From Parabacteroides sp. AD58 (GTDB lineage: Bacteria; Bacteroidota; Bacteroidia; Bacteroidales; Tannerellaceae): 64,000 nucleotides of DNA. Position numbers and translations under genes: made by a program. Under the pieces are notes generated by a model. It was not told the origin of the DNA, searched no databases, and saw only the letters and a list, made by a program, of their open reading frames with translations. Location: contig NZ_CP146284.1 of the NCBI RefSeq assembly GCF_023744375.2, positions 930,001 to 994,000 of the forward strand. The letters run 5' to 3'. This document shows, one piece after another, positions 1 through 7,664 of this stretch (the first letter of the stretch is position 1; each line of letters starts with the position of its first letter).

Positions 1-64
1 AAGAGTAATAGTAAAATGTTAATTGGCTATGGTAATAGTGCATCGTGCCTGTTCTTGAATTAAT

Positions 65-118
65 AAGAATGCTTATTTCAGTCAGCTATCAGACTGCATC
101 ATTAAAGCATTCTTTTTT
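65..118 (+). terminator. Intrinsic terminator, plus strand
   Basis: Arms 65-74 and 105-114 (AAGAATGCTT/AAGCATTCTT) enclose a second small stem (CAGTC/GACTG), and a T-run follows on the plus strand. It probably ends a plus-strand gene lying left of the window. Nothing else convincing is seen in the first 227 bases. Confidence 0.6.
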
Positions 119-227
119 ATTTTAGAGCTATGAGGGGGCGTTTATGTGGATAGAAGTGTCTCGTGTATAACTCTTTAGAATTAGAAACACTGCCAATGCT
201 ACGCTTATTGATGATTGCTTGGCTGAT

Positions 228-1004
228 TCATAGGTATAAATCTGGAAGTTCCTCCTTGCCCTTTACCTCCTGCTTCCTACCTACCAATCCACTTGATAAT
301 GATTTCATAAGAGCGTGCATATTTTTAACTCCCTCAAAGTTATTCTCCTTGTACTTCTTATAAATCATGCACTCTCTTGAAATGGGGTTTCCTCTGCTCT
401 CGTTAAATGCTATCATGTGTTCAAAGACTGCTTTCACTTCCTCCACATATTTATCTTTGGGTAGGTCTATTATAAGACCTTTGGCTTTTAAAATGATTGA
501 ATCTCCAACTTCATCCAATAAGTCCATATCCCTTAGTTGCTCTATATAGTTGGAGATAGTACCATGTCCCATGTGAATTAGTTCTTTCAGTTTTCTAACA
601 GATAAGGTAATAGTATGGCTGTGGGGAGCTGCTACACAGAACAGTTTAAGGATGAATCCTCTGAGTTTTAAATCCAAAGTATTGTTATATGAATCGTAGA
701 ACTCTCTGTCAATTCTTCTGTAATGCCCAAAGCTGACTGGAGAGAATATATAATCAGTCCAAGTCCTGTCATTCCTGCCACTGTCCTTATTCTGTATGGC
801 AACTTCCCCTGTGGCTCTTAACTTATCATTGAATGTTTTGGAATTCTTACCACCATTATAGTTGGCAGGTTTATCACCAACGAATGATGCAAGTTGGTCT
901 ATCGTGGTGTCAGTAGTCAATGTATATTTGTCTGTTGTCAGTAGTAACACGTATGTCCTGTAAACATCAGCACAACCCAATTTCTGAATCAGATTATTGC
1001 TCAT
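228..1004 (-). CDS. Mobile-element protein with winged-helix regions, possibly replication-related
   Basis: I do not recognise a named family. The protein is about 258 aa from the ATG at 1004, or 273 aa from an in-frame ATG at 1049. Its C-terminal half contains a clear winged-helix-like stretch (KLKELIHMGHGTISNYIEQL, then a basic wing), and the N-terminal third could be a second such module. Two winged helices are the plan of many small Rep initiators, so a replication or regulatory role is plausible but inferred. I prefer the 1004 start because it overlaps the stop of the small ORF upstream as ATGAGCAATAA, which suggests translational coupling. It lies in the AT-rich mobile-element segment with an integrase 3 kb away. 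Confidence 0.7.
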   Translation of the reverse strand: MSNNLIQKLGCADVYRTYVLLLTTDKYTLTTDTTIDQLASFVGDKPANYNGGKNSKTFNDKLRATGEVAIQNKDSGRNDRTWTDYIFSPVSFGHYRRIDREFYDSYNNTLDLKLRGFILKLFCVAAPHSHTITLSVRKLKELIHMGHGTISNYIEQLRDMDLLDEVGDSIILKAKGLIIDLPKDKYVEEVKAVFEHMIAFNESRGNPISRECMIYKKYKENNFEGVKNMHALMKSLSSGLVGRKQEVKGKEELPDLYL

Positions 1005-1188
1005 TACTGTATATTTCTTGAATGGTAGCTCCATAAGGCAATCGCTCAATATGTTTAATTAAAATAATTTGGTTGGTCTTTAATAAGAATCTCATTTTAG
1101 AGGAACTTAACCTGTTGGATTTTCTAAGTTCGCTCAGCTTGTCATAAGAATTGTTGTTATAAATCCACATATCATTGATTTTAGTCAC
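994..1188 (-). CDS. Small mobile-element protein, unknown
   Basis: A 64-aa ORF starting GTG at 1188; an in-frame ATG at 1170 would give 58 aa. The product is Lys/Asn-rich with two predicted helices around SELRKSNRLSSSKMRFLL and looks like a small DNA-binding or accessory protein, but no family is recognised. Its stop codon overlaps the preferred ATG of the next gene by 11 bases, which argues that it is translated and coupled. The function is unknown. Confidence 0.45.
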   Translation of the reverse strand: MTKINDMWIYNNNSYDKLSELRKSNRLSSSKMRFLLKTNQIILIKHIERLPYGATIQEIYSNEQ

Positions 1189-1356
1189 TTCCAGCTTACA
1201 GATTACCTGTGCGGTGTCCTTTAGGACATTGCATGGGTCTTATTGGATTGTAGTGTAGGAGTGTAGAGATGGGGTGTTTAGGCACGGGGTAAAAAGTGAA
1301 TAAGCACACCTCCCAAATTTAACAATATGAATCTCTCTGCTTCAAATTTTATCTTG

Positions 1357-1530
1357 TCAGTAAGCCAACTTCTGCAATGAGATATAATAGGTAGTAACCT
1401 TTCCATTTTTCTTTCTCCTTGTCTTTAGGTAGTTATTAATATTAGCCCACAATCCAATATGAACTCTGTTATCTTTTACTCCTTGTTTAAGAGCCTTAGC
1501 CCTTATCTGTTCATAAGTAAGTTCTTCCAT
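1357..1530 (-). CDS. Small basic hypothetical protein (57 aa)
   Basis: An ATG at 1530 opens a 57-codon frame ending in TGA at 1357. The product begins MEELTYEQIRAKALKQGV and contains a strongly basic stretch (LKTRRKKNGKV) followed by an aromatic beta-like segment (TTYYISL). The basic character fits a nucleic-acid-binding or regulatory microprotein of the mobile element. It is the only plausible gene I see in the 543-bp gap between 1189 and 1731. Evidence rests on an open frame and composition only. Confidence 0.4.
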   Translation of the reverse strand: MEELTYEQIRAKALKQGVKDNRVHIGLWANINNYLKTRRKKNGKVTTYYISLQKLAY

Positions 1531-1694
1531 TTTAGATATTCTGAATAGTTTGTAGTCCGCTCATCTATATGGTGGGATTATCTACTTGTAGTACTGTAAA
1601 GATAATAATTCCATGAGTGGGGAACTAATGATAAGACCACACATTTAAAAACCAGACTTTGGACTATTCAGAATGTCTAAGAAGTTGGGGAGAG

Positions 1695-1719
1695 AAAGCC
1701 CACCTGCCGTATGGGCTTT
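1695..1719 (-). terminator. Hairpin after the ParB-like gene
   Basis: Arms AAAGCCCA (1695-1702) and TGGGCTTT (1712-1719) sit 13 bp beyond the stop of the ParB-like gene. There is no good U-run on either strand, so this is a weak or Rho-assisted terminator, or only an mRNA 3' hairpin. Confidence 0.4.
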
Positions 1720-1731
1720 GCAGTTGGTACT

Positions 1732-2823
1732 TTATGCTTCCAGAGCTTCTTTCAATATCTTAATGAAATCATTCTCTGATTTAACCCCTTTCCACTTATC
1801 TTCTTTGTAGTTCTTGTATTTTAGATTGTCAAGAGCTTTAAATGCCTGTTCTTCACTTATAGATATGGCATGACTGTTGAAGCCTTTGATGAAGTAACGT
1901 TTAGTGATGAAAGAAACATCCATCTTGGCTGCTTTGCATAAGTTGATGAACTTGTTTCCTCTTTCAATGTCAACCTTTGCATCTTTGGGAAGTATAAATT
2001 CTCCTCCTTGTAACACATTGTTTACCTGTTTGTCAGATAGACTTTTACCTGTGTAAATCAACATAGCTGTGGTTGGATTGAACCCTTCGTTTAGCAATTT
2101 TGCTACATTTTGGAATAGTTCATTATTAGAAGTCAAAGAAGCTACAACCAATCTGTCTTTTTTATCCCAACTGGTGCCTACATTATTAATATCAACCAAG
2201 TATTCACCAACATTCTCAATATCCCTAACGTGAACATTTGGAATCAAATTCTGATATTTCCCTGTTGCAATCAGTTTGGCGAATGCTGTACTTCTATGCT
2301 GCCCATCTAGGATAACGAAGTAGTCTTTGGCTTCTTCCTTAGTCAGTTCCTTTCCATTGATGTCCGTTACAGTATAACCTTCTTCAATCAGTTTGGACGC
2401 TTCCATTACAATAATGGGGAAAGCCTTGTCATATTTATTGGCGGCTATCAAGGCTATAAAACCGTCCACTTTCTTAGAGCTTACAGGTCTGTTGTTCTTT
2501 ACAAATGCTATCTTCTTTTGTTGTTCTGTTCTTGCACCTGTTTCATCATCCACTACAGAGAATGTGAAAGAACTGTTGACAGCTTTCTCCTTAGATATTC
2601 TTTCAAACTCCTTTGCCTGTTCCATTTGGTTTTTGGCTTCATCAACGACTTTCTGTTGTGCTGCTATTACAGCTTCGTTTCTGTTGCCTTTTACAAGGCG
2701 GTTCAGTTCTTTCTCTTCCTGCTCAAAGACTTTAGTCAGTTCTTCTATGTTACCCATAATTGCGTTATTTGATTCTACACTGTTGTTTACCATTTCTACA
2801 GTATTTACATTTAATGTTGTCAT
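1732..2823 (-). CDS. ParB/DGQHR-domain protein of the mobile element
   Basis: A 363-aa protein. Residues about 25-75 form a Glu/Lys/Gln-rich coiled coil. A ParB/Srx-like region follows, centred on the ILDGQHRSTAFAKL motif near residue 172, which matches the DGQHR signature of ParB-like nuclease/NTPase-fold proteins and DndB-type relatives. The remainder (about 195-360) is helical and of unknown type. Plasmid and ICE ParB relatives act in partition or regulation, but there is no ParA here, so the role (regulator, nuclease or partition adaptor) is open. Two tandem promoter-like repeats lie directly upstream (2897-3039), indicating independent regulated transcription. Composition is AT-rich, as in its neighbours. 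Confidence 0.75.
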   Translation of the reverse strand: MTTLNVNTVEMVNNSVESNNAIMGNIEELTKVFEQEEKELNRLVKGNRNEAVIAAQQKVVDEAKNQMEQAKEFERISKEKAVNSSFTFSVVDDETGARTEQQKKIAFVKNNRPVSSKKVDGFIALIAANKYDKAFPIIVMEASKLIEEGYTVTDINGKELTKEEAKDYFVILDGQHRSTAFAKLIATGKYQNLIPNVHVRDIENVGEYLVDINNVGTSWDKKDRLVVASLTSNNELFQNVAKLLNEGFNPTTAMLIYTGKSLSDKQVNNVLQGGEFILPKDAKVDIERGNKFINLCKAAKMDVSFITKRYFIKGFNSHAISISEEQAFKALDNLKYKNYKEDKWKGVKSENDFIKILKEALEA

Positions 2824-2896
2824 ATTCGTTTATTTTTAATTGTTATTAAAATGTTCTGTGTAATCCTCAAACCTATGTACACTTGGCTTTCTGATT

Positions 2897-3039
2897 ACGC
2901 TGCAAAACTACTTGCTTCTGGGCTGATTAAAAGAGAGAAATTAATGAGTGGTTTTACTTCCCCTCTTAATTGGTAGCTCGTCCGTTATCGTTTTGACGCT
3001 GCAAAGATGGGATATAATGGTAGGATTAAAAGAGAGAAA
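2897..3039 (-). promoter_or_regulatory. Duplicated promoter/operator block upstream of the ParB-like gene
   Basis: Two imperfect 44-bp direct repeats, 2897-2940 and 2996-3039, start 99 bp apart. In both, ACGCTGCAAA and GATTAAAAGAGAGAAA have start points exactly 28 bp apart, while the DNA between is not conserved. Read on the minus strand, the first copy gives TAGTTTTG, a match to the Bacteroidetes -7 element, followed by CAGCGT. The second gives CATCTTTG, a weaker match. This looks like a promoter with a fixed upstream recognition box, duplicated in tandem. Confidence 0.5.
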
Positions 3040-3085
3040 AAAAGTCCTGCTTTCATGTACTCTCTTAATGGTATGAAGCAGGACT
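3036..3085 (-). terminator. Intrinsic terminator of the 280-aa gene
   Basis: Arms AGTCCTGCTT (3043-3052) and AAGCAGGACT (3076-3085) are perfectly complementary. On the minus strand the hairpin is followed by seven U residues. It lies 22 bp beyond the stop of the upstream minus-strand gene and partly abuts the duplicated promoter block. Confidence 0.8.
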
Positions 3086-3106
3086 GTATTAATTATCAGA
3101 AGTTTA

Positions 3107-3949
3107 TTAGAAGTATATGCTATTCGCTGTATCAATTCTTTTGTCTTTATATTGCTTGATATAGCCTTTTAAGGTAAATTCATCTTCTGAGAAATTCTTA
3201 TTAGTGGACAGCTTGGTGAAGTGGATAAGCCTTGATATGAGTAATGTTTTACTAAGTGATATGGCACTTCCTTTCTTTTGTCTGACATTAAACTGCTTGT
3301 TATATGGCTCTAAATTGAAGAAGTCATTGAACATCTTATAGAATAGGTATATCTGAACGGATTCCTTTTCTTCTGCGTGGGTACTTATGCAGACTTGCTG
3401 GCTCTGCATCCAAGGGTGCTGCTCCATATCCTTTAAGTTATTGGCAATGGTAGCAGCCAAATATCCTATGGCATTTTCATTATCAACTACTATCTGATGC
3501 TTGCCCTCCACTTTCACAGAGACTGTGATAGGCTTTTTAAAACTTACTCCAAATTGGTTAATCTCCTTATGGTTGTCAGCTATGGCTTTGGCGAATTTGG
3601 TGAGCTGTTCTATTCCTATGCCAGTAGCTTTCATTCCATCCAAGCACGTTCCACAAGTATAATCAAAGACGAACAGAAGCAGAAACCAGAATTTATCTAT
3701 ATCAACTCCTAAACCTTTCAAAGTATTTTGTATATCCTCATTGGTTATATAATCTTCGTATGTGAAGTTACCATATAGTTTATTCAGATTATATCTTCTT
3801 ATAAATATAGGTAAGGCGGTAGTACCACAGATATATTGTTCTCCTGTAGATAGGTCTATGTCTACGTCTGGAACAAATTTGACTGCTATGGCTTCCATGT
3901 ATTCCAAACGAGTATCAATATTTATATAGTTTTCCTTTAGCTTTTCCAT
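3107..3949 (-). CDS. Hypothetical mobile-element protein (280 aa)
   Basis: I do not recognise the family. The protein is soluble with no signal peptide. It has an N-terminal acidic segment, a hydrophobic helix near FWFLLLFVFDYTCGTC (residues about 87-102) and a C-terminal basic region rich in Lys/Ser/Thr. It lies between the integrase and the ParB-like gene in the same orientation and has its own intrinsic terminator, so it is probably transcribed as a single gene. Composition is AT-rich like the rest of the element. A role in element maintenance or transfer is only a guess. Confidence 0.65.
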   Translation of the reverse strand: MEKLKENYINIDTRLEYMEAIAVKFVPDVDIDLSTGEQYICGTTALPIFIRRYNLNKLYGNFTYEDYITNEDIQNTLKGLGVDIDKFWFLLLFVFDYTCGTCLDGMKATGIGIEQLTKFAKAIADNHKEINQFGVSFKKPITVSVKVEGKHQIVVDNENAIGYLAATIANNLKDMEQHPWMQSQQVCISTHAEEKESVQIYLFYKMFNDFFNLEPYNKQFNVRQKKGSAISLSKTLLISRLIHFTKLSTNKNFSEDEFTLKGYIKQYKDKRIDTANSIYF

Positions 3950-3973
3950 GATGTTTTAGTTTGGAGCAAAATT

Positions 3974-4012
3974 AAAAAAGAAAATCCCACTCACAATAAC
4001 CACAAGTGGGAT
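3974..4012 (-). terminator. Intrinsic terminator of the integrase gene
   Basis: Arms ATCCCACT (3984-3991 region) and AGTGGGAT (4005-4012), followed on the minus strand by TTTTCTTTTTT. It lies 19 bp beyond the integrase stop. Confidence 0.75.
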
Positions 4013-4030
4013 AATCGTAATTTGTAAGGT

Positions 4031-5248
4031 TTAGTAGTTGGAATCTCCAGTAAATGTATCCATGAGCTTATCCATCTGCTCTCCTATGCACTTATCTATT
4101 AGTTTGGCATAATGGGTAGTCATTCTGGTATTAGTATGACCAAGCATTTTAGAAACGACTTCCAGTGAGATATTATTAGCTAAAGTAACGGTACTAGCGA
4201 ATGTGTGACGGCTTGTGTGAAATGTGATCCGCTTCTTAATGCCACATAAAATAGCTATATCCTTTAGGTATTTGTTTATATCCGCAGGGTCTTGGATAGG
4301 AAGTAATTTCTCTCCACCTTTGTATTTATCCAATATCAGTTTGGCAATAGGGAGTAGAGGAATGCGTGATAGAACTCCTGTCTTAACTCTACGTTTCTTA
4401 ATCCAAATTCTACCTGTATTGTCCTTTTCAAAATGTTCTGGTGCTAAGGTTTTGATGTCAATGTAGCTGAGTCCTGTGAAACATCCAAAGAGAAACATGT
4501 CTTTTGCTCGTTCTAGTCTGGGCAATGGAGTATCAAAGTTGATAATCTTTCTCAATTCTTCTTCATCCAAGAAATCTATTTCCACAGGTTCACGTTCTAT
4601 CTTATAAGTAATGAACGGATTGGTAGTCATGTATGAGTTAGCTACTGCTAGGTTAATTATCTTTTTAAGTAGCTTTAAGTGTTTGGTAGATGAATTTTGA
4701 GCCATCCCCTTATCTATTCTCAGGAATGAATGAAAGGATTGAATAAAATTCAAATTCAGTTCACGCAGGTATAAATCTTCTCGTTTGTATTTCTGTTGAA
4801 CAAACTCTTTGAGCAGTCTTACCGTATAAACGGAAATCCAGAAGGTTGCTTTAGAAACTCCGTTACCAACCAGCTTTTCCTGTTCTCTGTTATGCTCTGC
4901 AAAGACTTCAAACAGACTTTTTTCGTTCAATGCTTCTACTTTGTCTGTAACAGCTTCTTTTAGTAGCTCTGCTGTAATTAGGTAGCCCATTTGAAGTAGC
5001 TCTATTTCTTTCTGGTATATTTTGTTTCTTAGCTGTGTAAGATAGCTATTTACTAATTGAGCTTCTTCACTCTTACCTTTTACTAACTGTTTTTCCCTAT
5101 TCCAGTCTGTTGAACGTGCATATTTGCCTGTGCTGAAATAGATTCTTTTTCCGTTAGTGGAGATAGAAACTTCAATAGGTGATAAACCTTTCTTGTTTTG
5201 CTTACTTTCTCTCAATGTGAAGTAAACCATCGTACAATGTTTTTCCAT
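4031..5248 (-). CDS. Tyrosine recombinase / site-specific integrase
   Basis: About 405 aa from the ATG at 5248; longer in-frame starts exist up to 5356 but add an unusual leader. The order is an N-terminal arm-binding beta domain (VYFTLRESKQNKKGLSPIEV), a SAM-like core-binding domain (residues about 110-200) and a catalytic domain with TGLSYIDI, HTSRHTFAS, LGHTNTRMT and the nucleophile Tyr in HYAKLIDK. The first catalytic Arg of the family is Ser here (TGLS), as known for the IntDOT-type Bacteroidetes integrases. It catalyses integration and excision of the element. Inverted repeats lie directly upstream of the gene, and host genes start 340 bp beyond it. Confidence 0.95.
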   Translation of the reverse strand: MEKHCTMVYFTLRESKQNKKGLSPIEVSISTNGKRIYFSTGKYARSTDWNREKQLVKGKSEEAQLVNSYLTQLRNKIYQKEIELLQMGYLITAELLKEAVTDKVEALNEKSLFEVFAEHNREQEKLVGNGVSKATFWISVYTVRLLKEFVQQKYKREDLYLRELNLNFIQSFHSFLRIDKGMAQNSSTKHLKLLKKIINLAVANSYMTTNPFITYKIEREPVEIDFLDEEELRKIINFDTPLPRLERAKDMFLFGCFTGLSYIDIKTLAPEHFEKDNTGRIWIKKRRVKTGVLSRIPLLPIAKLILDKYKGGEKLLPIQDPADINKYLKDIAILCGIKKRITFHTSRHTFASTVTLANNISLEVVSKMLGHTNTRMTTHYAKLIDKCIGEQMDKLMDTFTGDSNY

Positions 5249-5304
5249 ATTAAAATGATTGTAAAATGGAGTATATCTCATTGTAATATAGCTGATTATA
5301 TAAG

Positions 5305-5359
5305 TTTTTGCAGCCCATTTTTGAAAATGGCAAATTGGGCTGCAAATGGGCTGCAAAAA
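5305..5359. repeat. Inverted and direct GCAGCCCA/TGGGCTGC repeats at the integrase start
   Basis: TTTTTGCAGCCCA (5305-5317) is mirrored exactly by TGGGCTGCAAAAA (5347-5359), and an extra direct copy TGGGCTGCAAA lies at 5336-5346. They sit just upstream of the integrase gene. They could be recombinase arm-type sites, an operator for the integrase promoter, or part of an attachment region. Confidence 0.6.
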
Positions 5360-5533
5360 TCACTTTTATTGAGCCTAACAAGTGATAATTGACTTGCTTT
5401 ATGCTGGACTGCAATAGCCTTTGGAGAAACCAGATTTTAGGTTATCATAGCCTTATTTTTCTTCTTACTTAATAAGACATAATAACCAACGATGAGACTA
5501 TTAGAGCATCCATAAATATAAATTACACCAAAC
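5360..5533. other. Probable right boundary region of the mobile element
   Basis: No gene, tRNA or clear repeat is seen here. The AT-rich element gives way to host sequence somewhere in this stretch, between the integrase upstream region and the terminator of the host GGGtGRT gene. The exact attachment site cannot be fixed without the other end or an empty-site sequence. Confidence 0.35.
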
Positions 5534-5570
5534 AAAAAAACTCCTGCAATCATAACGATTACAGGAGTTT
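5534..5570 (-). terminator. Intrinsic terminator of the GGGtGRT operon
   Basis: Arms AAACTCCTG (5538-5546) and CAGGAGTTT (5562-5570), followed on the minus strand by seven U residues, 21 bp beyond the stop of the GGGtGRT gene. Confidence 0.85.
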
Positions 5571-5591
5571 ATATATCAGAAATAACTTATA

Positions 5592-6593
5592 TTACTTCTT
5601 CATTGCTTCTTCTACAGCAACGGCTACTGCTACTGTAGCACCTACCATCGGGTTGTTACCCATTCCTAAGAAGCCCATCATTTCTACGTGTGCAGGAACT
5701 GATGAAGAACCAGCGAACTGAGCATCTGAGTGCATACGACCCATTGTATCTGTCATACCATAAGATGCAGGACCAGCAGCCATGTTATCCGGATGTAAAG
5801 TACGACCTGTACCACCACCTGAAGCTACTGAGAAGTAAGGCTTACCAGCCAATACACGTTCTTTCTTGTAAGTACCTGCTACCGGGTGCTGGAAACGTGT
5901 CGGGTTTGTAGAGTTACCTGTGATAGAAACATCAACGTCTTCTTTCCACATGATAGCTACACCTTCACGAACATCGTCAGCTCCATAGCATTTTACTTTT
6001 GAACGCAAACCAGTTGAATAAGGAATTTCTTCAACTACGTTTACTTCGCCAGTCATATAGTCGAACTGAGTCTGAACATATGTAAAGCCATTGATACGAG
6101 AAATGATCTTAGCTGCATCTTTTCCCAGACCGTTCAAGATAACGCGCAACGGAGTCTTACGTACTTTGTTAGCCATTTCTGCAATCTTGATAGCACCTTC
6201 AGCTGCAGCGAATGATTCGTGACCTGCCAAGAATGCGAAACATTTTGTTTCTTCGCGCAACAGACGAGCTGCCAAATTACCGTGACCTAAACCAACTTTA
6301 CGGTCATCAGCTACAGAACCCTTAATACAGAATGCCTGCAAACCGATACCGATTGCTTCAGCAGCATCAGCAGCGCTTGTGCATCCTTTCTTGATAGCGA
6401 TAGCTGCACCAACTACATAAGCCCAACATGCGTTTTCGAAGCAGATAGGCTGAGTTTCTTTACACATTGTATATGGGTCAAGACCTTTAGCTGCGCAAAT
6501 TTCTTTTGCGTCTTCGATGCCATTGATACCGTATTCTTTCAAAACCGCATTGATATGATCGATTCTGCGGTCGTAACTTTCAAATAAAGCCAT
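5592..6593 (-). CDS. GGGtGRT family protein
   Basis: A 333-aa soluble protein carrying the family's name motif (SGGGTGRTLHPDN, near residue 265) and Gly/Ala-rich segments (GLGHGNLAARLL, PMVGATVAVAVAVEEAM). Conserved Cys residues occur in the N-terminal half (AKEIC, YTMCKETQPICFENACW). The biochemical role is unknown. In many anaerobes it is paired with a NifU-like scaffold, as it is here two genes upstream, which points to a metal-cluster or redox function by association. It is the last gene of a three-gene operon read right to left and has a strong terminator. The start at 6593 is well supported by the MALFESYDRR N-terminus. Confidence 0.9.
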   Translation of the reverse strand: MALFESYDRRIDHINAVLKEYGINGIEDAKEICAAKGLDPYTMCKETQPICFENACWAYVVGAAIAIKKGCTSAADAAEAIGIGLQAFCIKGSVADDRKVGLGHGNLAARLLREETKCFAFLAGHESFAAAEGAIKIAEMANKVRKTPLRVILNGLGKDAAKIISRINGFTYVQTQFDYMTGEVNVVEEIPYSTGLRSKVKCYGADDVREGVAIMWKEDVDVSITGNSTNPTRFQHPVAGTYKKERVLAGKPYFSVASGGGTGRTLHPDNMAAGPASYGMTDTMGRMHSDAQFAGSSSVPAHVEMMGFLGMGNNPMVGATVAVAVAVEEAMKK

Positions 6594-6599
6594 ATTGTT

Positions 6600-6791
6600 T
6601 TACTTTTTAAAATTCTTGTTTACGAAAAATAATGAAATCAGAAAATTGAAAACAAGCACGCCGCCACAACAAGCTACAAAGAAGGCCAACCAAGGTCTCT
6701 CACCTTTCAAGACGAAATAGGCAATTGTGAAACCTACGGCCGTCAGTATAATCAGCCCGATGAGGATACGTGTTAATGTTTTCTTATTCAT
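6600..6791 (-). CDS. Small two-helix membrane protein
   Basis: A 63-aa protein with two hydrophobic helices (about residues 8-28 and 35-57), a short polar turn with KGERP, and a Lys/Asn-rich tail. No family is recognised. Its ATG overlaps the end of the NifU-like gene by 8 bases and its stop lies 6 bases before the GGGtGRT start, so it is embedded in that operon and likely co-translated. It could anchor the operon's soluble proteins to the membrane, but that is inference. Confidence 0.75.
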   Translation of the reverse strand: MNKKTLTRILIGLIILTAVGFTIAYFVLKGERPWLAFFVACCGGVLVFNFLISLFFVNKNFKK

Positions 6792-7476
6792 TACGAGGAT
6801 CGATATATTTTACGGCATCTTTGAAGCGGCCATAAGAACCTTTTGCTTTTTCCAAAGCTTCATTGGCATCCATGCCTTTCTTAACCATATCCATGAATTT
6901 TCCCAGGTGTACGAATTCGTAACCGATTACTTCGTCGTTAGCATCCAAAGCCATACGAGTACAATAACCTTCAGCCATTTCCAGGTAACGAGTTCCTTTT
7001 GCCAATGTTCCGAACATAGTACCAACCTGGCTGCGCAAACCTTTTCCTAAGTCTTCCAACGATGCACCGATTACCAAACCGCCTTCTGAGAATGCAGATT
7101 GTGTACGACCGTAAACGATCTGTAAGAACAATTCACGCATTGCTGTATTGATTGCATCACAAACCAAGTCTGTATTCAAAGCTTCCAACAATGTCTTACC
7201 CGGCAGAATTTCTGATGCCATGGCAGCAGAGTGAGTCATACCTGAGCAACCGATTGTTTCAACCAAAGCTTCCTGAATGATTCCTTCTTTGATGTTCAGA
7301 GTCAGTTTACATGCACCCTGCTTTGGAGCACACCAACCGATACCGTGAGTCAAACCTGAAATGTCTGAGATCTGAGTTGCTCTAACCCATTTTCCTTCTT
7401 CTGGAATCGGAGCGCAAGGGTGATTAGCGCCCTTTTTAACAACACACATGTGTTGAACTTCTTGTGAATAAATCAT
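6784..7476 (-). CDS. NifU-like iron-sulfur scaffold protein
   Basis: A 230-aa protein whose central part resembles the IscU/NifU N-terminal fold: a beta segment (GIIQEALVETIGCSGMTHSAAM) with a Cys in the GCSG loop, then an alpha helix leading to LPGKTLLEAL. Other Cys residues (CVVKKGANHPCAPIP, GWCAPKQGAC, GYCTRM) could supply ligands. Proteins of this type are annotated as Fe-S cluster assembly scaffolds in anaerobes and are typically followed by GGGtGRT genes. It is first in the operon, with a promoter at 7542-7572. The specific client is unknown. The C-terminus is acidic and helical. Confidence 0.85.
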   Translation of the reverse strand: MIYSQEVQHMCVVKKGANHPCAPIPEEGKWVRATQISDISGLTHGIGWCAPKQGACKLTLNIKEGIIQEALVETIGCSGMTHSAAMASEILPGKTLLEALNTDLVCDAINTAMRELFLQIVYGRTQSAFSEGGLVIGASLEDLGKGLRSQVGTMFGTLAKGTRYLEMAEGYCTRMALDANDEVIGYEFVHLGKFMDMVKKGMDANEALEKAKGSYGRFKDAVKYIDPRNE

Positions 7477-7541
7477 AATCGCTAATTTATTATATTAATG
7501 ATAATAAAAACTTTATATCGCTCTTCTTTTTTTAGACCATG

Positions 7542-7572
7542 CAAATATAAGGCTTTTTCTTTTTTCATGCAA
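7542..7572 (-). promoter_or_regulatory. Promoter of the NifU-like/GGGtGRT operon
   Basis: On the minus strand, TATATTTG at 7542-7549 with TTG at 7570-7572, 20-bp spacing. This is the Bacteroidetes housekeeping promoter pattern; the leader would be about 60 nt. Confidence 0.65.
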
Positions 7573-7664
7573 TAGCGTAGAAAAGTTTGCTCTGCAGAAT
7601 AAATTTTCTTCACACAAGGTATTTTCTGAAACAGATTATATATAAATGTAATACTCACTACTTA

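Noticed and set aside
163..549. Two plus-strand frames near the left end
   Set aside because: Both lie antisense to the winged-helix gene or its 3' flank and show no coding features.
5360..5540. tRNA gene as the integration target
   Set aside because: No cloverleaf or TPsiC-like motif can be formed; the attachment site appears to be intergenic or is outside what can be judged here.
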